From Martinezella dioscoreae (lineage in GTDB: Bacteria > Pseudomonadota > Alphaproteobacteria > Rhizobiales > Rhizobiaceae): a stretch of DNA of 64,000 nt. The notes under the pieces are model-generated. The model searched no databases. It saw nothing but the letters and a program-made list of their open reading frames with translations, and was not told the DNA's origin. Both the position numbers and the translations under genes were made by a program. The stretch lies in NCBI RefSeq assembly GCF_009176305.1, contig NZ_BLAJ01000016.1:1-64000 (forward strand), in the 5' to 3' direction. This document shows, piece by piece, positions 8,685-17,641 of this stretch (position 1 is its first letter; each line of letters begins with the position of its first letter).

Positions 8685-8879
8685 GAAGGCCAACCCTTGC
8701 TTTTGAGGGAAAGGGATGACGCGGGCGGAAATTAATGCTAAAGGCCGCGCCAACGATAGGTGTGCGGCAGATAGCTTGCCCCGCCACCGCATGAATCTTC
8801 AGATTTCCGTGCCTTGCCCGCATCCGCAGCTTTCGTCAGCTTTTGCGGCATCGCCGATGTGAACCGTTGGAACGATCCT

Positions 8880-10115
8880 ATGTCCGCCACCGATGTCATA
8901 ACCCCCTCCAGGCTCAAGCCGATGCCGGTATCGCAGCCCGTCGAGCTTTCGCCGAAGCCGTCGCTGATCGGCATGACACGCGAAGAGATGGGCGCGGCGC
9001 TCAAGGAAAAGGGCGTTGCCGACAAGCAGATCAAGATGCGTGTCAGCCAGCTCTGGAACTGGATCTATGTGCGTGGCGTCTCCGATTTCGATGCTATGGC
9101 CAATGTGTCGAAGGACATGCGCGAAATGCTGAAGGCGCATTTCACCATCGCGCGTCCCGAGATCGTCGAGGAGCAGGTTTCCAATGACGGCACCCGGAAA
9201 TGGCTGCTGCGCTTCCCGCCGCGCGGCGCCGGCCGTCCCGTCGAGGTCGAGAGCGTCTATATTCCGGAAGAGGGGCGCGGCACGCTCTGCATTTCCAGCC
9301 AGGTCGGCTGTTCGCTCACCTGTTCCTTCTGTCATACCGGTACGCAGCGCCTGGTGCGCAATCTGACAGCGGAAGAGATCCTGTCGCAGCTGCTCCTGGC
9401 GCGCGACCGGCTCGGCGATTTCCCGGACCGCGAAGCGCCGCAAGGGACGATCATGCCCGCCGAAGGCCGAAAGGTCAGCAATATCGTCATGATGGGCATG
9501 GGCGAGCCGCTCTACAATTTCGACAGCGTCAAGACGGCACTGCTGATCGCCTCCGACGGCGATGGCCTGTCGCTCTCCAAGCGCCGCATCACCCTTTCGA
9601 CCTCCGGCGTCGTGCCGGAAATCTACCGCACCGGCGAAGAGATCGGCGTCATGCTGGCGATCTCGCTGCATGCCGTACGCGACGACCTGCGCGACATGCT
9701 GGTGCCGATCAACAAGAAGTATCCACTGAAGGAACTGATGGACGCCTGCCGGGCCTATCCGGGCCTGTCGAATGCGCGGCGCATCACCTTCGAATATGTG
9801 ATGCTGAAGGGCGTCAACGACAGCCTCGAGGATGCGAAGGGTCTGATCCAGCTTCTGAAGGGCATTCCAGCCAAGATCAACCTGATCCCCTTCAACCCGT
9901 GGCCCGGCACCAACTATCAGTGTTCCGATTGGGAGCAGATCGAGAAGTTCGCCGATTTCATCAATTCAGCCGGCTATGCCTCGCCGATCCGCACGCCGCG
10001 CGGGCGCGATATTCTCGCCGCCTGCGGTCAGCTGAAGTCGGAATCCGAGCGTATGCGCAAGACGGAGCGATTAGCCTTCGAAGCCATGATGATCGCCAAT
10101 CACGGCGAGGACTGA
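8880..10115 (+). CDS. rlmN: Dual-specificity 23S rRNA/tRNA adenine-C2 methyltransferase RlmN
   Basis: 411-aa radical SAM enzyme that methylates C2 of A2503 in 23S rRNA and A37 of some tRNAs. The radical SAM motif CSLTCSFC gives cluster cysteines at residues 144, 148 and 151. GMGEPLYN, the SAM-binding SLHA segment and the C-terminal region with the conserved cysteine in AACGQL are all present. The annotated start at 8880 (MSATDVIT) is preferred over an in-frame ATG at 8814 because it matches the usual rhizobial N-terminus. A small membrane protein gene follows after 5 nt, probably cotranscribed. Confidence 0.96.
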   Translation: MSATDVITPSRLKPMPVSQPVELSPKPSLIGMTREEMGAALKEKGVADKQIKMRVSQLWNWIYVRGVSDFDAMANVSKDMREMLKAHFTIARPEIVEEQVSNDGTRKWLLRFPPRGAGRPVEVESVYIPEEGRGTLCISSQVGCSLTCSFCHTGTQRLVRNLTAEEILSQLLLARDRLGDFPDREAPQGTIMPAEGRKVSNIVMMGMGEPLYNFDSVKTALLIASDGDGLSLSKRRITLSTSGVVPEIYRTGEEIGVMLAISLHAVRDDLRDMLVPINKKYPLKELMDACRAYPGLSNARRITFEYVMLKGVNDSLEDAKGLIQLLKGIPAKINLIPFNPWPGTNYQCSDWEQIEKFADFINSAGYASPIRTPRGRDILAACGQLKSESERMRKTERLAFEAMMIANHGED

Positions 10116-10120
10116 GATCG

Positions 10121-10549
10121 ATGCTCCTTGGACTGCGCAAGCCGATACGCCTCTTGTGGGGCTATCTCGCCGCTTGCGCTCTCATGGGCTTCGTGCTCGC
10201 CTGCGCTGCCGTCTGGACGGTGCCGGAGACCGCGGCGCCCGAGCTTTTCGTTCTGACCATTGCGCTCACCAAGGTTGCGATGGTCGTCAGCATCCTGCCG
10301 TCTCTGGTGGTTATCCCCATTCTCGAATGGCGCGGCATGCGTCAATGGTATGGCTATGCAATTTTCGGCGCGACCCTATCGGCAGTCGCGTCCGTCCTGA
10401 TTTCGGGCGGCACGGAAAGGCCGCAGACCCTTAATCTGATCACCGTTGCGGTCTGTTTCGCATTCCTGGGCATGGCCAGCGCCACGGTTTACTGGTGGAT
10501 TGCCGGCAGGTTTGCGGGGCAGTGGTCCGATCTCAACGAGCCTGAGTGA
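10121..10549 (+). CDS. Conserved hypothetical four-helix membrane protein
   Basis: 142-aa protein not assigned to a named family. Four hydrophobic segments are visible at about residues 12-32, 42-65, 76-96 and 103-125, and the C-terminus is acidic. It starts 5 nt after the rlmN stop, so translational coupling is likely. Its last 17 nt overlap the convergent LysE gene. It has no extracytoplasmic domain or catalytic motif that I can recognise. Function unknown. Confidence 0.75.
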   Translation: MLLGLRKPIRLLWGYLAACALMGFVLACAAVWTVPETAAPELFVLTIALTKVAMVVSILPSLVVIPILEWRGMRQWYGYAIFGATLSAVASVLISGGTERPQTLNLITVAVCFAFLGMASATVYWWIAGRFAGQWSDLNEPE

Positions 10550-11174
10550 AGAAGATTTTCACCGCGAAAATCGAGAAGACGCTGGCGAAGGTGTAGTCCA
10601 GGCCGCGCATTACGCCGCGATTCCGTTGCAGCCAGGACGACAGGCCGTCCGCGGCAAGAACGACGAGCATGTTGACCGGCATGCCGATGACGATGAAGAA
10701 GAAGCCGAGGAAGAGCAGCTTGTGCGTGACGGCAGGATCGCCTGATGTAACGAACTGCGGCAGAAAGGTCATGAAGAAGATGATGACCTTCGGGTTCAGC
10801 AGGTTGACCCAAAAGCCGTTGGAGATGTTTGCAAGCGGTGTTCCGCCGATGGTATCGACCTTCTTGACCGATAGGCTGGAACCGAAACGGATCGCCTGGA
10901 TTGCCAGCCACAGCAGATAGGCAGCGCCTCCAGTCTTCAGCACAGTGAAGGCAACGGGCGAAGCCGTAATCAGCGCCGAAATGCCGAAAGCCACCAGGCA
11001 GGTATGGACGACGACGCCGAGGGTGGTGCCGAGCACGACGAACAGCGCCGCCTTCTTTCCCTGTGCGAGAGCGCGGCTGATCGACAGCGTCATGTCGGGA
11101 CCGGGCGTCATCGCCAGCAAAAGGCTCGCTGCCGAAAAGGCAAGAAGGGTCGGCAGGCTGGGTATGAAATCCAT
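10533..11174 (-). CDS. LysE family amino-acid/metabolite exporter (RhtB-like), first copy
   Basis: 213-aa inner-membrane exporter with six predicted helices. The LysE/RhtB signature MTPGPDMTLSISRALAQGKK sits at residues 22-41, and NLLNPKVIIFF near residue 120 is typical. Members export lysine, homoserine, threonine or toxic analogues; the substrate is not predictable here. It is the first of three LysE-family genes in the window. A 13-bp inverted repeat lies in its leader and may affect translation. Confidence 0.9.
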   Translation of the reverse strand: MDFIPSLPTLLAFSAASLLLAMTPGPDMTLSISRALAQGKKAALFVVLGTTLGVVVHTCLVAFGISALITASPVAFTVLKTGGAAYLLWLAIQAIRFGSSLSVKKVDTIGGTPLANISNGFWVNLLNPKVIIFFMTFLPQFVTSGDPAVTHKLLFLGFFFIVIGMPVNMLVVLAADGLSSWLQRNRGVMRGLDYTFASVFSIFAVKIFFTQAR

Positions 11175-11184
11175 GAAAGTCGCT

Positions 11185-11231
11185 CCGAAAGCCGGATGAT
11201 GGTGCTCGGGGTTTTCTTATCCGGCTTTCGG
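11185..11231 (-). promoter_or_regulatory. Long hairpin in the leader of the LysE gene
   Basis: Perfect 13-bp arms (11185-11197 and 11219-11231, CCGAAAGCCGGAT and its complement) enclose a 21-nt loop. On the minus strand the 3' arm ends in GG, which forms the first half of the GGAG ribosome binding site 8 nt before the LysE start. The hairpin could therefore reduce initiation, or act as a terminator for the SDR gene ending at 11243; no U-tract follows, which weakens the latter. Confidence 0.5.
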
Positions 11232-11242
11232 GGGAAAGCAAA

Positions 11243-12097
11243 TCAATCCTTCTTTTCAAGGAATGCCCTGAATTGATCGGCATAGTCGGGATGCCAGCGC
11301 GACAGCGGCGGACGGTTCTCGACGATATCGCCGGCCGCCCAGAGCATGCGGCGTTCATCGACCGGGCGGGCGACGTCATTGTCCGGGCAGAGAATGTAGA
11401 AATCGCCGCGTTTTAGGCTTTCCATCATGAACTCGACCGTCTGCTCGGGCGTCCAGGCGCCGGCCGGCTTTTCCGTGCGTTCGCCCTTGGTGAGACCAGT
11501 GAAGACGAAGCCGGGGATGAGGAGATGGGCCGAAATCTTCGCGCCTTCAGTATTACGCAGTTCGTGCTGCAGCGCTTCGGTAAAGACCTTCACGCCGGCC
11601 TTCGAGACATTGTAGGCGGGGTTGCCGGGAGGCGTGGTAATGCCCTGCTTCGAGCCGGTGTTGATGATGAGGCCCGGTTCCCCATGCGCAATCATGCCTG
11701 GCCCGAAGACGCGCGTGCCGTTGATGACGCCAAGCAGATTGACGCCGAGGATCGCATCCCATTCTGCCTGGGCGCTGAAAACAGAGGTTTGCGGGCCGAT
11801 GCCGGCATTGTTCATCAGCACATGCACGCGGCCGAAGCGCTGCAGAACAGCGCGTTCCAGAGCTTCCAGCGCGTCTTTGCTGGCGACATCGGTCTCGATG
11901 GCCATGACATGCTCTTCGCCTGCACTCATCTTGAGTTCAGCGCTCGCCTCCGCCAGTCGGTCGCCCCCGAGGTCGGCGATAACGACGCTCATGCCCAGCG
12001 AGGCGAAATGTTTTGCTGCGGCAAAGCCGATGCCGGATGCACCTCCGGTGATGACGGCAACATTGGATTTCTTGAAAATGTCTTGAATATCGGTCAC
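11243..12097 (-). CDS. Short-chain dehydrogenase/reductase (SDR)
   Basis: 284-aa classical SDR. The Rossmann motif TGGASGIG is at residues 17-24, NNAG follows near 96, and the catalytic serine and YNVSK (tyrosine near 166) are intact. The long C-terminal tail with GRHPDYAD-like sequence is typical of uncharacterised rhizobial SDRs. The GTG start at 12097 is preferred because GAGGAGG lies 9 nt upstream; an ATG at 12154 has no such signal. Substrate unknown. It lies upstream of, and in the same direction as, a LysE exporter. Confidence 0.88.
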   Translation of the reverse strand: MTDIQDIFKKSNVAVITGGASGIGFAAAKHFASLGMSVVIADLGGDRLAEASAELKMSAGEEHVMAIETDVASKDALEALERAVLQRFGRVHVLMNNAGIGPQTSVFSAQAEWDAILGVNLLGVINGTRVFGPGMIAHGEPGLIINTGSKQGITTPPGNPAYNVSKAGVKVFTEALQHELRNTEGAKISAHLLIPGFVFTGLTKGERTEKPAGAWTPEQTVEFMMESLKRGDFYILCPDNDVARPVDERRMLWAAGDIVENRPPLSRWHPDYADQFRAFLEKKD

Positions 12098-12182
12098 GAG
12101 CGGCGCCCTCCTCAGGCATTGTTCGGTCGCCGCCGAATATGGTACTTTCGGCAATCAAGTCAAACCGCCGGAGGTCACGCCA

Positions 12183-12428
12183 GTGACAAAGCATGTGTCC
12201 GTAGAGATCGACGAGCAGATGGATGCGTTCATCGGCGAGCAGATCAGCCACGGCAATTACGATTCGCCGAGCGAGGTCATTGACGCCGCGCTTAAATTAT
12301 TGCGCAGCCGGGCGGAAATAGAGGCGATTGCGGCGGCAATCGCCGAGGGCGAAACCTCGGGCGAGCCGGAAGAGTTTGATTTCAATGGATTTATCGAAGG
12401 AAAGAGAAAGTTGCGCAATCAGCGATGA
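12183..12428 (+). CDS. ParD-family antitoxin
   Basis: 81-aa protein starting at GTG with GGAGGT about 8 nt before it. The N-terminal half (SVEIDEQMDAFIGEQISHG, then YDSPSEVIDAALKLL) is a ribbon-helix-helix DNA-binding domain of the ParD/CopG kind. The acidic C-terminal half would wrap the toxin. Its stop overlaps the toxin start as ATGA at 12425-12428, the usual type II toxin-antitoxin layout. It probably represses its own promoter. Confidence 0.92.
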   Translation: MTKHVSVEIDEQMDAFIGEQISHGNYDSPSEVIDAALKLLRSRAEIEAIAAAIAEGETSGEPEEFDFNGFIEGKRKLRNQR

Positions 12429-12715
12429 AGAAATTGGTCTTCTCGCCGAAAGCAACGTCCGACATCGATCAAATCTACGACTATACCGAGGAAAAATGGG
12501 GTTACGAGCAAGCGGAAGATTATGTCTTCGCTCTGCGTGATTGTTGTCATGCTTTGGTGAAGGGCATCGCATGCGGCCGCAAGATCAGCGGTATCAAACC
12601 AGACTGTCTCGCTCTCGCCTCCGGCTCACATTTTATCATCTATAAAGATGTCGCTCAAATGGTCACGATCATCCGCATCCTGCATCAGCGAATGAACATC
12701 GGCGCTCATCTCTGA
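12425..12715 (+). CDS. ParE/RelE-superfamily toxin
   Basis: 96-aa toxin of the ParE group. The N-terminus LVFSPKATSDIDQIYDYTEEKWG and the C-terminal pattern FIIYKDVAQMVTIIRILHQRM match ParE, which inhibits DNA gyrase; some relatives are mRNA interferases. It overlaps the antitoxin by 4 nt. Length is normal and no frameshift is seen, so the module looks intact. It sits between an SDR gene and argG, a typical place for a mobile pair. Confidence 0.92.
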   Translation: MKKLVFSPKATSDIDQIYDYTEEKWGYEQAEDYVFALRDCCHALVKGIACGRKISGIKPDCLALASGSHFIIYKDVAQMVTIIRILHQRMNIGAHL

Positions 12716-12824
12716 GAAACGTCCCGCTCGCGCCTCCCCTTGCGCCGCACGATAATCTCGCTAAAAGTTCCGCGATACAGCTTTGCGGGCCTTTCCCCTG
12801 GCCCGCCTCGAAACGGAACTCATC

Positions 12825-14048
12825 ATGGCATCACATAAAGACGTGAAGAAAGTCGTTCTTGCCTATTCCGGCGGTCTCGACACCTCGATTATCCTGAAGT
12901 GGCTGCAGACGGAGCTCGGCGCCGAAGTGGTCACCTTCACCGCCGATCTCGGCCAGGGCGAAGAGCTGGAGCCGGCGCGCAAGAAGGCCGAAATGCTCGG
13001 TATCAAGGAAATCTATATCGAGGACGTGCGCGAAGAATTCGTGCGCGATTTTGTCTTCCCGATGTTCCGCGCCAATGCCGTCTATGAAGGCGTCTATCTG
13101 CTCGGCACCTCGATCGCCCGTCCGCTTATATCGAAGCACCTTATCGAGATCGCCAGGAAAACCGGCGCCGATGCCATCGCGCATGGGGCGACCGGCAAGG
13201 GCAATGACCAGGTTCGTTTCGAGCTTTCGGCCTATGCGCTGAACCCGGATATCAAGATCATTGCGCCCTGGCGCGACTGGTCGTTCAAGAGCCGTACCGA
13301 CCTGCTGGAATTCGCCGAGAAGCATCAGATCCCAGTTGCCAAGGACAAGAAGGGCGAAGCGCCGTTCTCCGTCGACGCCAACCTGCTGCACTCCTCGTCC
13401 GAAGGCAAGGTTCTGGAAAACCCGGCCCAGGAAGCGCCTGAATATGTGCACATGCGCACGATCTCGCCGGAAGCCGCTCCCGACAAGGCCACCATCATCA
13501 AGATCGGCTTCGAAAAGGGTGATGCCGTTTCGATCAATGGCGAGCGCCTGAGCCCGGCGACCTTGCTTGCGAAGCTGAACGAGTATGGCCGCGACAACGG
13601 CATCGGCCGTCTTGATCTCGTCGAGAACCGTTTCGTCGGCATAAAGTCCCGTGGCGTCTACGAGACTCCCGGCGGCACGATCCTGCTCGCGGCCCATCGC
13701 GCCATCGAATCCATCACGCTCGATCGCGGTGCCGCACACCTGAAGGACGAGCTGATGCCGCGCTATGCCGAGCTGATCTATTACGGCTTCTGGTTCTCGC
13801 CGGAGCGTGAGATGCTGCAGGCCCTCATCGACAAGAGCCAGGAACATGTCGAAGGCGAAGTGACGCTGAAGCTCTACAAGGGCAATGTCATGGTCATCGG
13901 CCGCGAAAGCCCGAAATCGCTTTATTCCGACAAGCTGGTCACCTTCGAAGACGACCAGGGCGCCTACGACCAAAAGGATGCGGCCGGCTTCATCAAGTTG
14001 AACGCGCTGCGCCTGCGCACGCTCGCCAAGCGCAACCTGTCGAAGTAA
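12825..14048 (+). CDS. argG: Argininosuccinate synthase
   Basis: 407-aa ATP-dependent ligase joining citrulline and aspartate in arginine biosynthesis. The PP-loop AYSGGLDTS is near residues 14-22, and the motifs THGATGKGNDQVRFE (here AHGATGKGNDQVRF) and the SDV/ETPGGTIL region are present. Length fits the family (about 400-407). The start at 12825 (MASHKDVKK) is preferred to an in-frame ATG at 12783. A hairpin terminator follows at 14068. Confidence 0.97.
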   Translation: MASHKDVKKVVLAYSGGLDTSIILKWLQTELGAEVVTFTADLGQGEELEPARKKAEMLGIKEIYIEDVREEFVRDFVFPMFRANAVYEGVYLLGTSIARPLISKHLIEIARKTGADAIAHGATGKGNDQVRFELSAYALNPDIKIIAPWRDWSFKSRTDLLEFAEKHQIPVAKDKKGEAPFSVDANLLHSSSEGKVLENPAQEAPEYVHMRTISPEAAPDKATIIKIGFEKGDAVSINGERLSPATLLAKLNEYGRDNGIGRLDLVENRFVGIKSRGVYETPGGTILLAAHRAIESITLDRGAAHLKDELMPRYAELIYYGFWFSPEREMLQALIDKSQEHVEGEVTLKLYKGNVMVIGRESPKSLYSDKLVTFEDDQGAYDQKDAAGFIKLNALRLRTLAKRNLSK

Positions 14049-14067
14049 GGTATGAAATGAGAAATGG

Positions 14068-14103
14068 CCCGCTTCCGATCGCCGGAGGCGGGCTTCCTTT
14101 TTC
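14068..14103 (+). terminator. Terminator after argG
   Basis: An interrupted GC stem (GCCCGC with GCGGGC, plus inner TCCG/CGGA) is followed by TTCCTTTTT. It sits 20 nt after the argG stop. It may also serve the convergent MarR gene ending at 14122, since A-rich sequence flanks the other side. Confidence 0.8.
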
Positions 14104-14121
14104 CAGGATGGCGGTCTGGAA

Positions 14122-14604
14122 TTAATCCACCGGCCTCAATTCCCGTTCGACTTCTGCAGGTGCTTCGGCCTTCTGAAGATTGCTGCGGAAAGCGCAGAGC
14201 GCATCATGTAGTTGCATTTGAAGATCCTCGCCAAAGCCCTGCGTCGCATTGCGCTCGACTTCGCAGACTTCACGGTCGATCTGCCGGAGCTTCGCGTCGG
14301 CAGATTCCGAAAGCACGATCCGCTTGGCGCGGCGATCGAGCGGGTCCGGCTGGCGTTCGATCAAGCCGCGTGCCTGCAGCTTGTCCAGAAAGGCGCTGAC
14401 CGTCATCGGCTCCAGCCCCATCCGGGAGGCGATGTCGAGTTGGCGGCTGCCATTGATGGCGGCGACCTGCATCAGCGTCCGTGCTTCACCCGCCGTCAGC
14501 CCGAGCCCGGCGACAAGAATGCGTCGCTCGAAGGCCGCCCTGATCAGTCGGGCGCAATCGCTCACAAGAAAGGCGAGCGAATCCGTATTAATCCTGCTGT
14601 TCAT
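14122..14604 (-). CDS. MarR-family transcriptional regulator
   Basis: 160-aa regulator with a winged helix-turn-helix. The recognition region SRQLDIASRMGLEPMTVSAFLDKLQARGLIER spans about residues 52-83 and the wing DPLDRRAKRIVLSE follows. It is divergent from a LysE exporter starting at 14765, which makes that exporter a likely target, though the 160-nt gap shows no clear palindrome by eye. Ligand unknown. Confidence 0.9.
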   Translation of the reverse strand: MNSRINTDSLAFLVSDCARLIRAAFERRILVAGLGLTAGEARTLMQVAAINGSRQLDIASRMGLEPMTVSAFLDKLQARGLIERQPDPLDRRAKRIVLSESADAKLRQIDREVCEVERNATQGFGEDLQMQLHDALCAFRSNLQKAEAPAEVERELRPVD

Positions 14605-14764
14605 AAGCGCTTCCCTACCTACGCTCTTTGTTTTTGGGCCCCACTACGTTCTTATTGATTTCATCCCACGAACACAACGGCTTCCTGGAACTTAAAACGG
14701 CCAGCTGCTTGACCGGCTTCCACAGATTGCTACTCTCGCGCGATCACCAGCGGGATCACTCATC

Positions 14765-15406
14765 ATGACGCAATCGCTCGTTGTCGGCGCCTTCCTCGCC
14801 GCGCTTTTCTATGTGCTTATTCCCGGTCCTGCCTTTCTGGCACTCCTCGGCATAGGTGCCGGCCAAGGCCGCAAGGCGGGTGCATTCTTCGTCAGCGGCC
14901 ATCTGCTCGGCGATCTCGTCTGGTCGACGCTGGCTTTGGTCGCCATCGTCGGCGCCAAGACCATCGGCACCTTCGTCTTCGATCTGCTCGGTTTGCTGTG
15001 CGGCTTCTATCTCGCTTGGATTGGCTGGAGTGCCGTGACCGCCAAGCCGAAGGGTGACGGCAAGGCGCTCGTCAATGTCGACCGCCCGTTCCGTCGCGGC
15101 CTGATCTTCGGCGTCACCAATCCGAAGGGATATCCCGTTGCGCTGGCGACCTTTACGGCGCTTGTCGCGGGCTCTGCCGGCGCATTGACCTTCAGTGCCC
15201 TGCCGCTGCTGCTGACAGTATCCTTTGCTGGGTTCATAACAGCCGACATTATTCTCATCAGCATTATCGGCGCAGGCGCTGTTCGGCGCTTCTATCGCGC
15301 GCATGAGCGGCTGATCGTGCGCTGCTCCGGCGTGCTTTTCATGGGTTTTGCGGCACAGGCGCTCTGGCATGCCACACCCGGCCTGCTCGGCTGGCGCAAG
15401 GCCTGA
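14765..15406 (+). CDS. LysE family exporter, second copy
   Basis: 213-aa inner-membrane protein of the LysE/RhtB group. LIPGPAFLALLGIGAGQGRK near residues 18-37 carries the family signature, and NPKGYPVALATF near residue 119 replaces the usual NPK motif. Six membrane helices are predicted. It is divergent from a MarR regulator, an arrangement common for regulated efflux. Substrate not predictable. Confidence 0.88.
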   Translation: MTQSLVVGAFLAALFYVLIPGPAFLALLGIGAGQGRKAGAFFVSGHLLGDLVWSTLALVAIVGAKTIGTFVFDLLGLLCGFYLAWIGWSAVTAKPKGDGKALVNVDRPFRRGLIFGVTNPKGYPVALATFTALVAGSAGALTFSALPLLLTVSFAGFITADIILISIIGAGAVRRFYRAHERLIVRCSGVLFMGFAAQALWHATPGLLGWRKA

Positions 15407-15503
15407 TCCCGCTCATCAATTTGTTCGCCCCTCGCCATACCAATTCGGCCGGGCTAGCCTTATATCGTGCTTCGGTCAGATGTCTGTCGAAAGGATGCCC
15501 CGC

Positions 15504-17567
15504 ATGTCTTCCCTTACCGCCGTCAATCCCGCGCTCACCGAATGGACCGGCCATCAGGGGCTGCCGCGTTTCGATGCGGTAAAGGATACGGATTTTGCTC
15601 CCGCCTTCGATGCGGCACTTATATCGCATGAGGCCGAGATCGACGCGATTGCCGGCAATAGCGAGGCGCCGACCTTCGCCAATACGGTGACGGCGCTGGA
15701 GACCGCCGGCGACGAGCTGTCGCGCATCTCGGCGCTCTTCTGGAACAAGGCGGGTGCGCATACGAACGAGACCATCCAGGCGCTGGAGCGCGAGATCGCG
15801 CCGAAGATGGCGCGGCATTATTCCAAGATAGGCACGAACGCGGCGCTTTTTGCCCGTCTGGATGCGCTTTGGGAAAGTCGCGAAACCCTCGGACTGACGC
15901 TGGAAGAAACCCGCGTGCTGGAGCGGCACTGGAAGGGCTTCGTCAAGGCCGGTGCCAAGCTGCCGAAGCCTGAGCAGGAGCGCCTGTCCGCCATCAACGA
16001 GAAGCTTGCCGGCCTCGGCGCGCAATTCGGACAGAACGTTCTGGCGGATGAAAAGAGCTGGGCGCTGCTTTTGTCGGAAGAGGCCGATCTTGCCGGTCTT
16101 CCCGACTATCTGCGCGAGGCAATGGCAGCGGCTGCGCGCGAACGCGGCGAGGAGGGCAAATATGCCGTCACCCTGTCGCGCTCGATCATCGAACCGTTCC
16201 TGACGTCTTCCGAGCGCCGCGATCTGCGCGAGCAGGCCTTCAACGCCTGGGTGGCGCGGGGCGCCAATGGCGGCAAAACCGACAATCGTGAGATCATTCG
16301 CGAGACTCTGGCACTGAGAGCAGAAAAGGCGAAGCTGCTTGGCTATGCCAATTTCGCCGAACTCAAGCTTGATAATACCATGGCGAAGACGCCTGATGCG
16401 GTGAACGATCTTCTGATGACCGTTTGGGGCAAGGCGGCAGCACGCGCAGCAGAGGAAGAAAGGGATATTGCGGCGCTGATCGCCGAGGAAGGCCGCAACC
16501 ATGAGGTCATGCCCTGGGATTGGCGGCACTATGCCGAGAAGATCCGGACCCGGAAGTTCGATTTCTCTGAAACCGAGCTGAAGCCCTATCTGCAGCTCGA
16601 AAAGATCATTGCCGCTTGCTTCGATGTCGCCGGCCGCTTGTTCGGCATCAAAGCTGTCGAGCAGAAGGGCGTTCCTGCCTACCATCCCGATGTGCGCGTC
16701 TTCGAAATCCGCGACAGCTCCGACAAGCTCGTCGCCCTCTTTCTCGGCGATTACTTCGCCCGCAGCTCGAAGCGCTCCGGCGCCTGGATGAGCTCCTTCC
16801 AGTCGCAGCACAAGCTGCCGCTGAAGAACGGCCATGTCGGCGAGCTGCCGATCATCTATAATGTCTGCAACTTCGCCAAGCCGGCGGAAGGCCGGCCGGC
16901 GCTGCTGTCGCTCGACGATGCCCGCACGCTGTTCCACGAGTTCGGCCATGCCCTGCACGGCATGCTGTCCAACGTCACCTATCCCTCCGTTTCGGGCACC
17001 GGGGTTTCCCGCGATTTCGTCGAACTGCCATCGCAGCTCTACGAACACTGGCTGACTGTGCCAGCAATCCTCAAGGAATATGCCGTCCACTACGAGACCG
17101 GCGCGCCGATCCCGCAGGCACTGCTCGACAAGGTTCTGGCGGCCCGCACCTTCAATGCCGGCTTCAATACGGTCGAATTCACCTCTTCGGCATTGGTCGA
17201 CATGGCATTCCATACGCGGGGCGCAATTGAGGATCCGATGGCGGTACAAGCGCGGGTGCTTGCGGAGATCGGCATGCCGAAATCCATCGTCATGCGCCAT
17301 GCGACGCCGCACTTTCAGCATGTGTTTTCCGGCGACGGCTATTCGGCCGGCTACTATTCCTACATGTGGTCGGAAGTGCTCGACGCCGATGCCTTCGCCG
17401 CCTTCGAGGAAACCGGCGATGCCTTCAATCCGGATATGGCGGAAAAATTGAAGGCCAACATCTATTCCATCGGCGGCTCGATCGATCCGGAAGATGCCTA
17501 TAAGGCTTTCCGCGGTAAGCTGCCGAGCCCGGATGCGATGCTGAAGAAGAAGGGGCTGGCGGCCTGA
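15504..17567 (+). CDS. M3 family metallopeptidase (oligopeptidase A / Dcp-like)
   Basis: 687-aa zinc oligopeptidase. The HEXXH motif HEFGH lies at residues 478-482 and the downstream glutamate comes from the following helix (YPSVSGTGVSRDFVELPSQ). The family degrades short peptides and signal-peptide fragments in the cytosol; dcp and prlC members are hard to separate by eye. The start at 15504 has AAAGGA 8 nt upstream; alternatives at 15495 and 15480 are in frame. The convergent MarR gene is separated by a hairpin. Confidence 0.92.
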   Translation: MSSLTAVNPALTEWTGHQGLPRFDAVKDTDFAPAFDAALISHEAEIDAIAGNSEAPTFANTVTALETAGDELSRISALFWNKAGAHTNETIQALEREIAPKMARHYSKIGTNAALFARLDALWESRETLGLTLEETRVLERHWKGFVKAGAKLPKPEQERLSAINEKLAGLGAQFGQNVLADEKSWALLLSEEADLAGLPDYLREAMAAAARERGEEGKYAVTLSRSIIEPFLTSSERRDLREQAFNAWVARGANGGKTDNREIIRETLALRAEKAKLLGYANFAELKLDNTMAKTPDAVNDLLMTVWGKAAARAAEEERDIAALIAEEGRNHEVMPWDWRHYAEKIRTRKFDFSETELKPYLQLEKIIAACFDVAGRLFGIKAVEQKGVPAYHPDVRVFEIRDSSDKLVALFLGDYFARSSKRSGAWMSSFQSQHKLPLKNGHVGELPIIYNVCNFAKPAEGRPALLSLDDARTLFHEFGHALHGMLSNVTYPSVSGTGVSRDFVELPSQLYEHWLTVPAILKEYAVHYETGAPIPQALLDKVLAARTFNAGFNTVEFTSSALVDMAFHTRGAIEDPMAVQARVLAEIGMPKSIVMRHATPHFQHVFSGDGYSAGYYSYMWSEVLDADAFAAFEETGDAFNPDMAEKLKANIYSIGGSIDPEDAYKAFRGKLPSPDAMLKKKGLAA

Positions 17568-17593
17568 TCTTTGCGTTCGGTACGCAGCAAAAG

Positions 17594-17623
17594 TCAGTCG
17601 CCAAGGCTCACTTTGGCGACTGA
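17594..17623 (-). terminator. Terminator between M3 peptidase and marR genes
   Basis: An 11-bp perfect stem (TCAGTCGCCAA with its complement) and an 8-nt loop lie between the two convergent genes. On the minus strand the stem is followed by CTTTTG, favouring termination of the marR transcript; the plus strand has no T-run. Confidence 0.7.
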
Positions 17624-17641
17624 GCTGATCTTCCCCGTTAA

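Noticed and set aside
15339..17321. 660-codon frame antisense to the M3 peptidase
   Set aside because: Lies wholly opposite a gene with an intact HEXXH motif and family length; composition is typical of an antisense frame.
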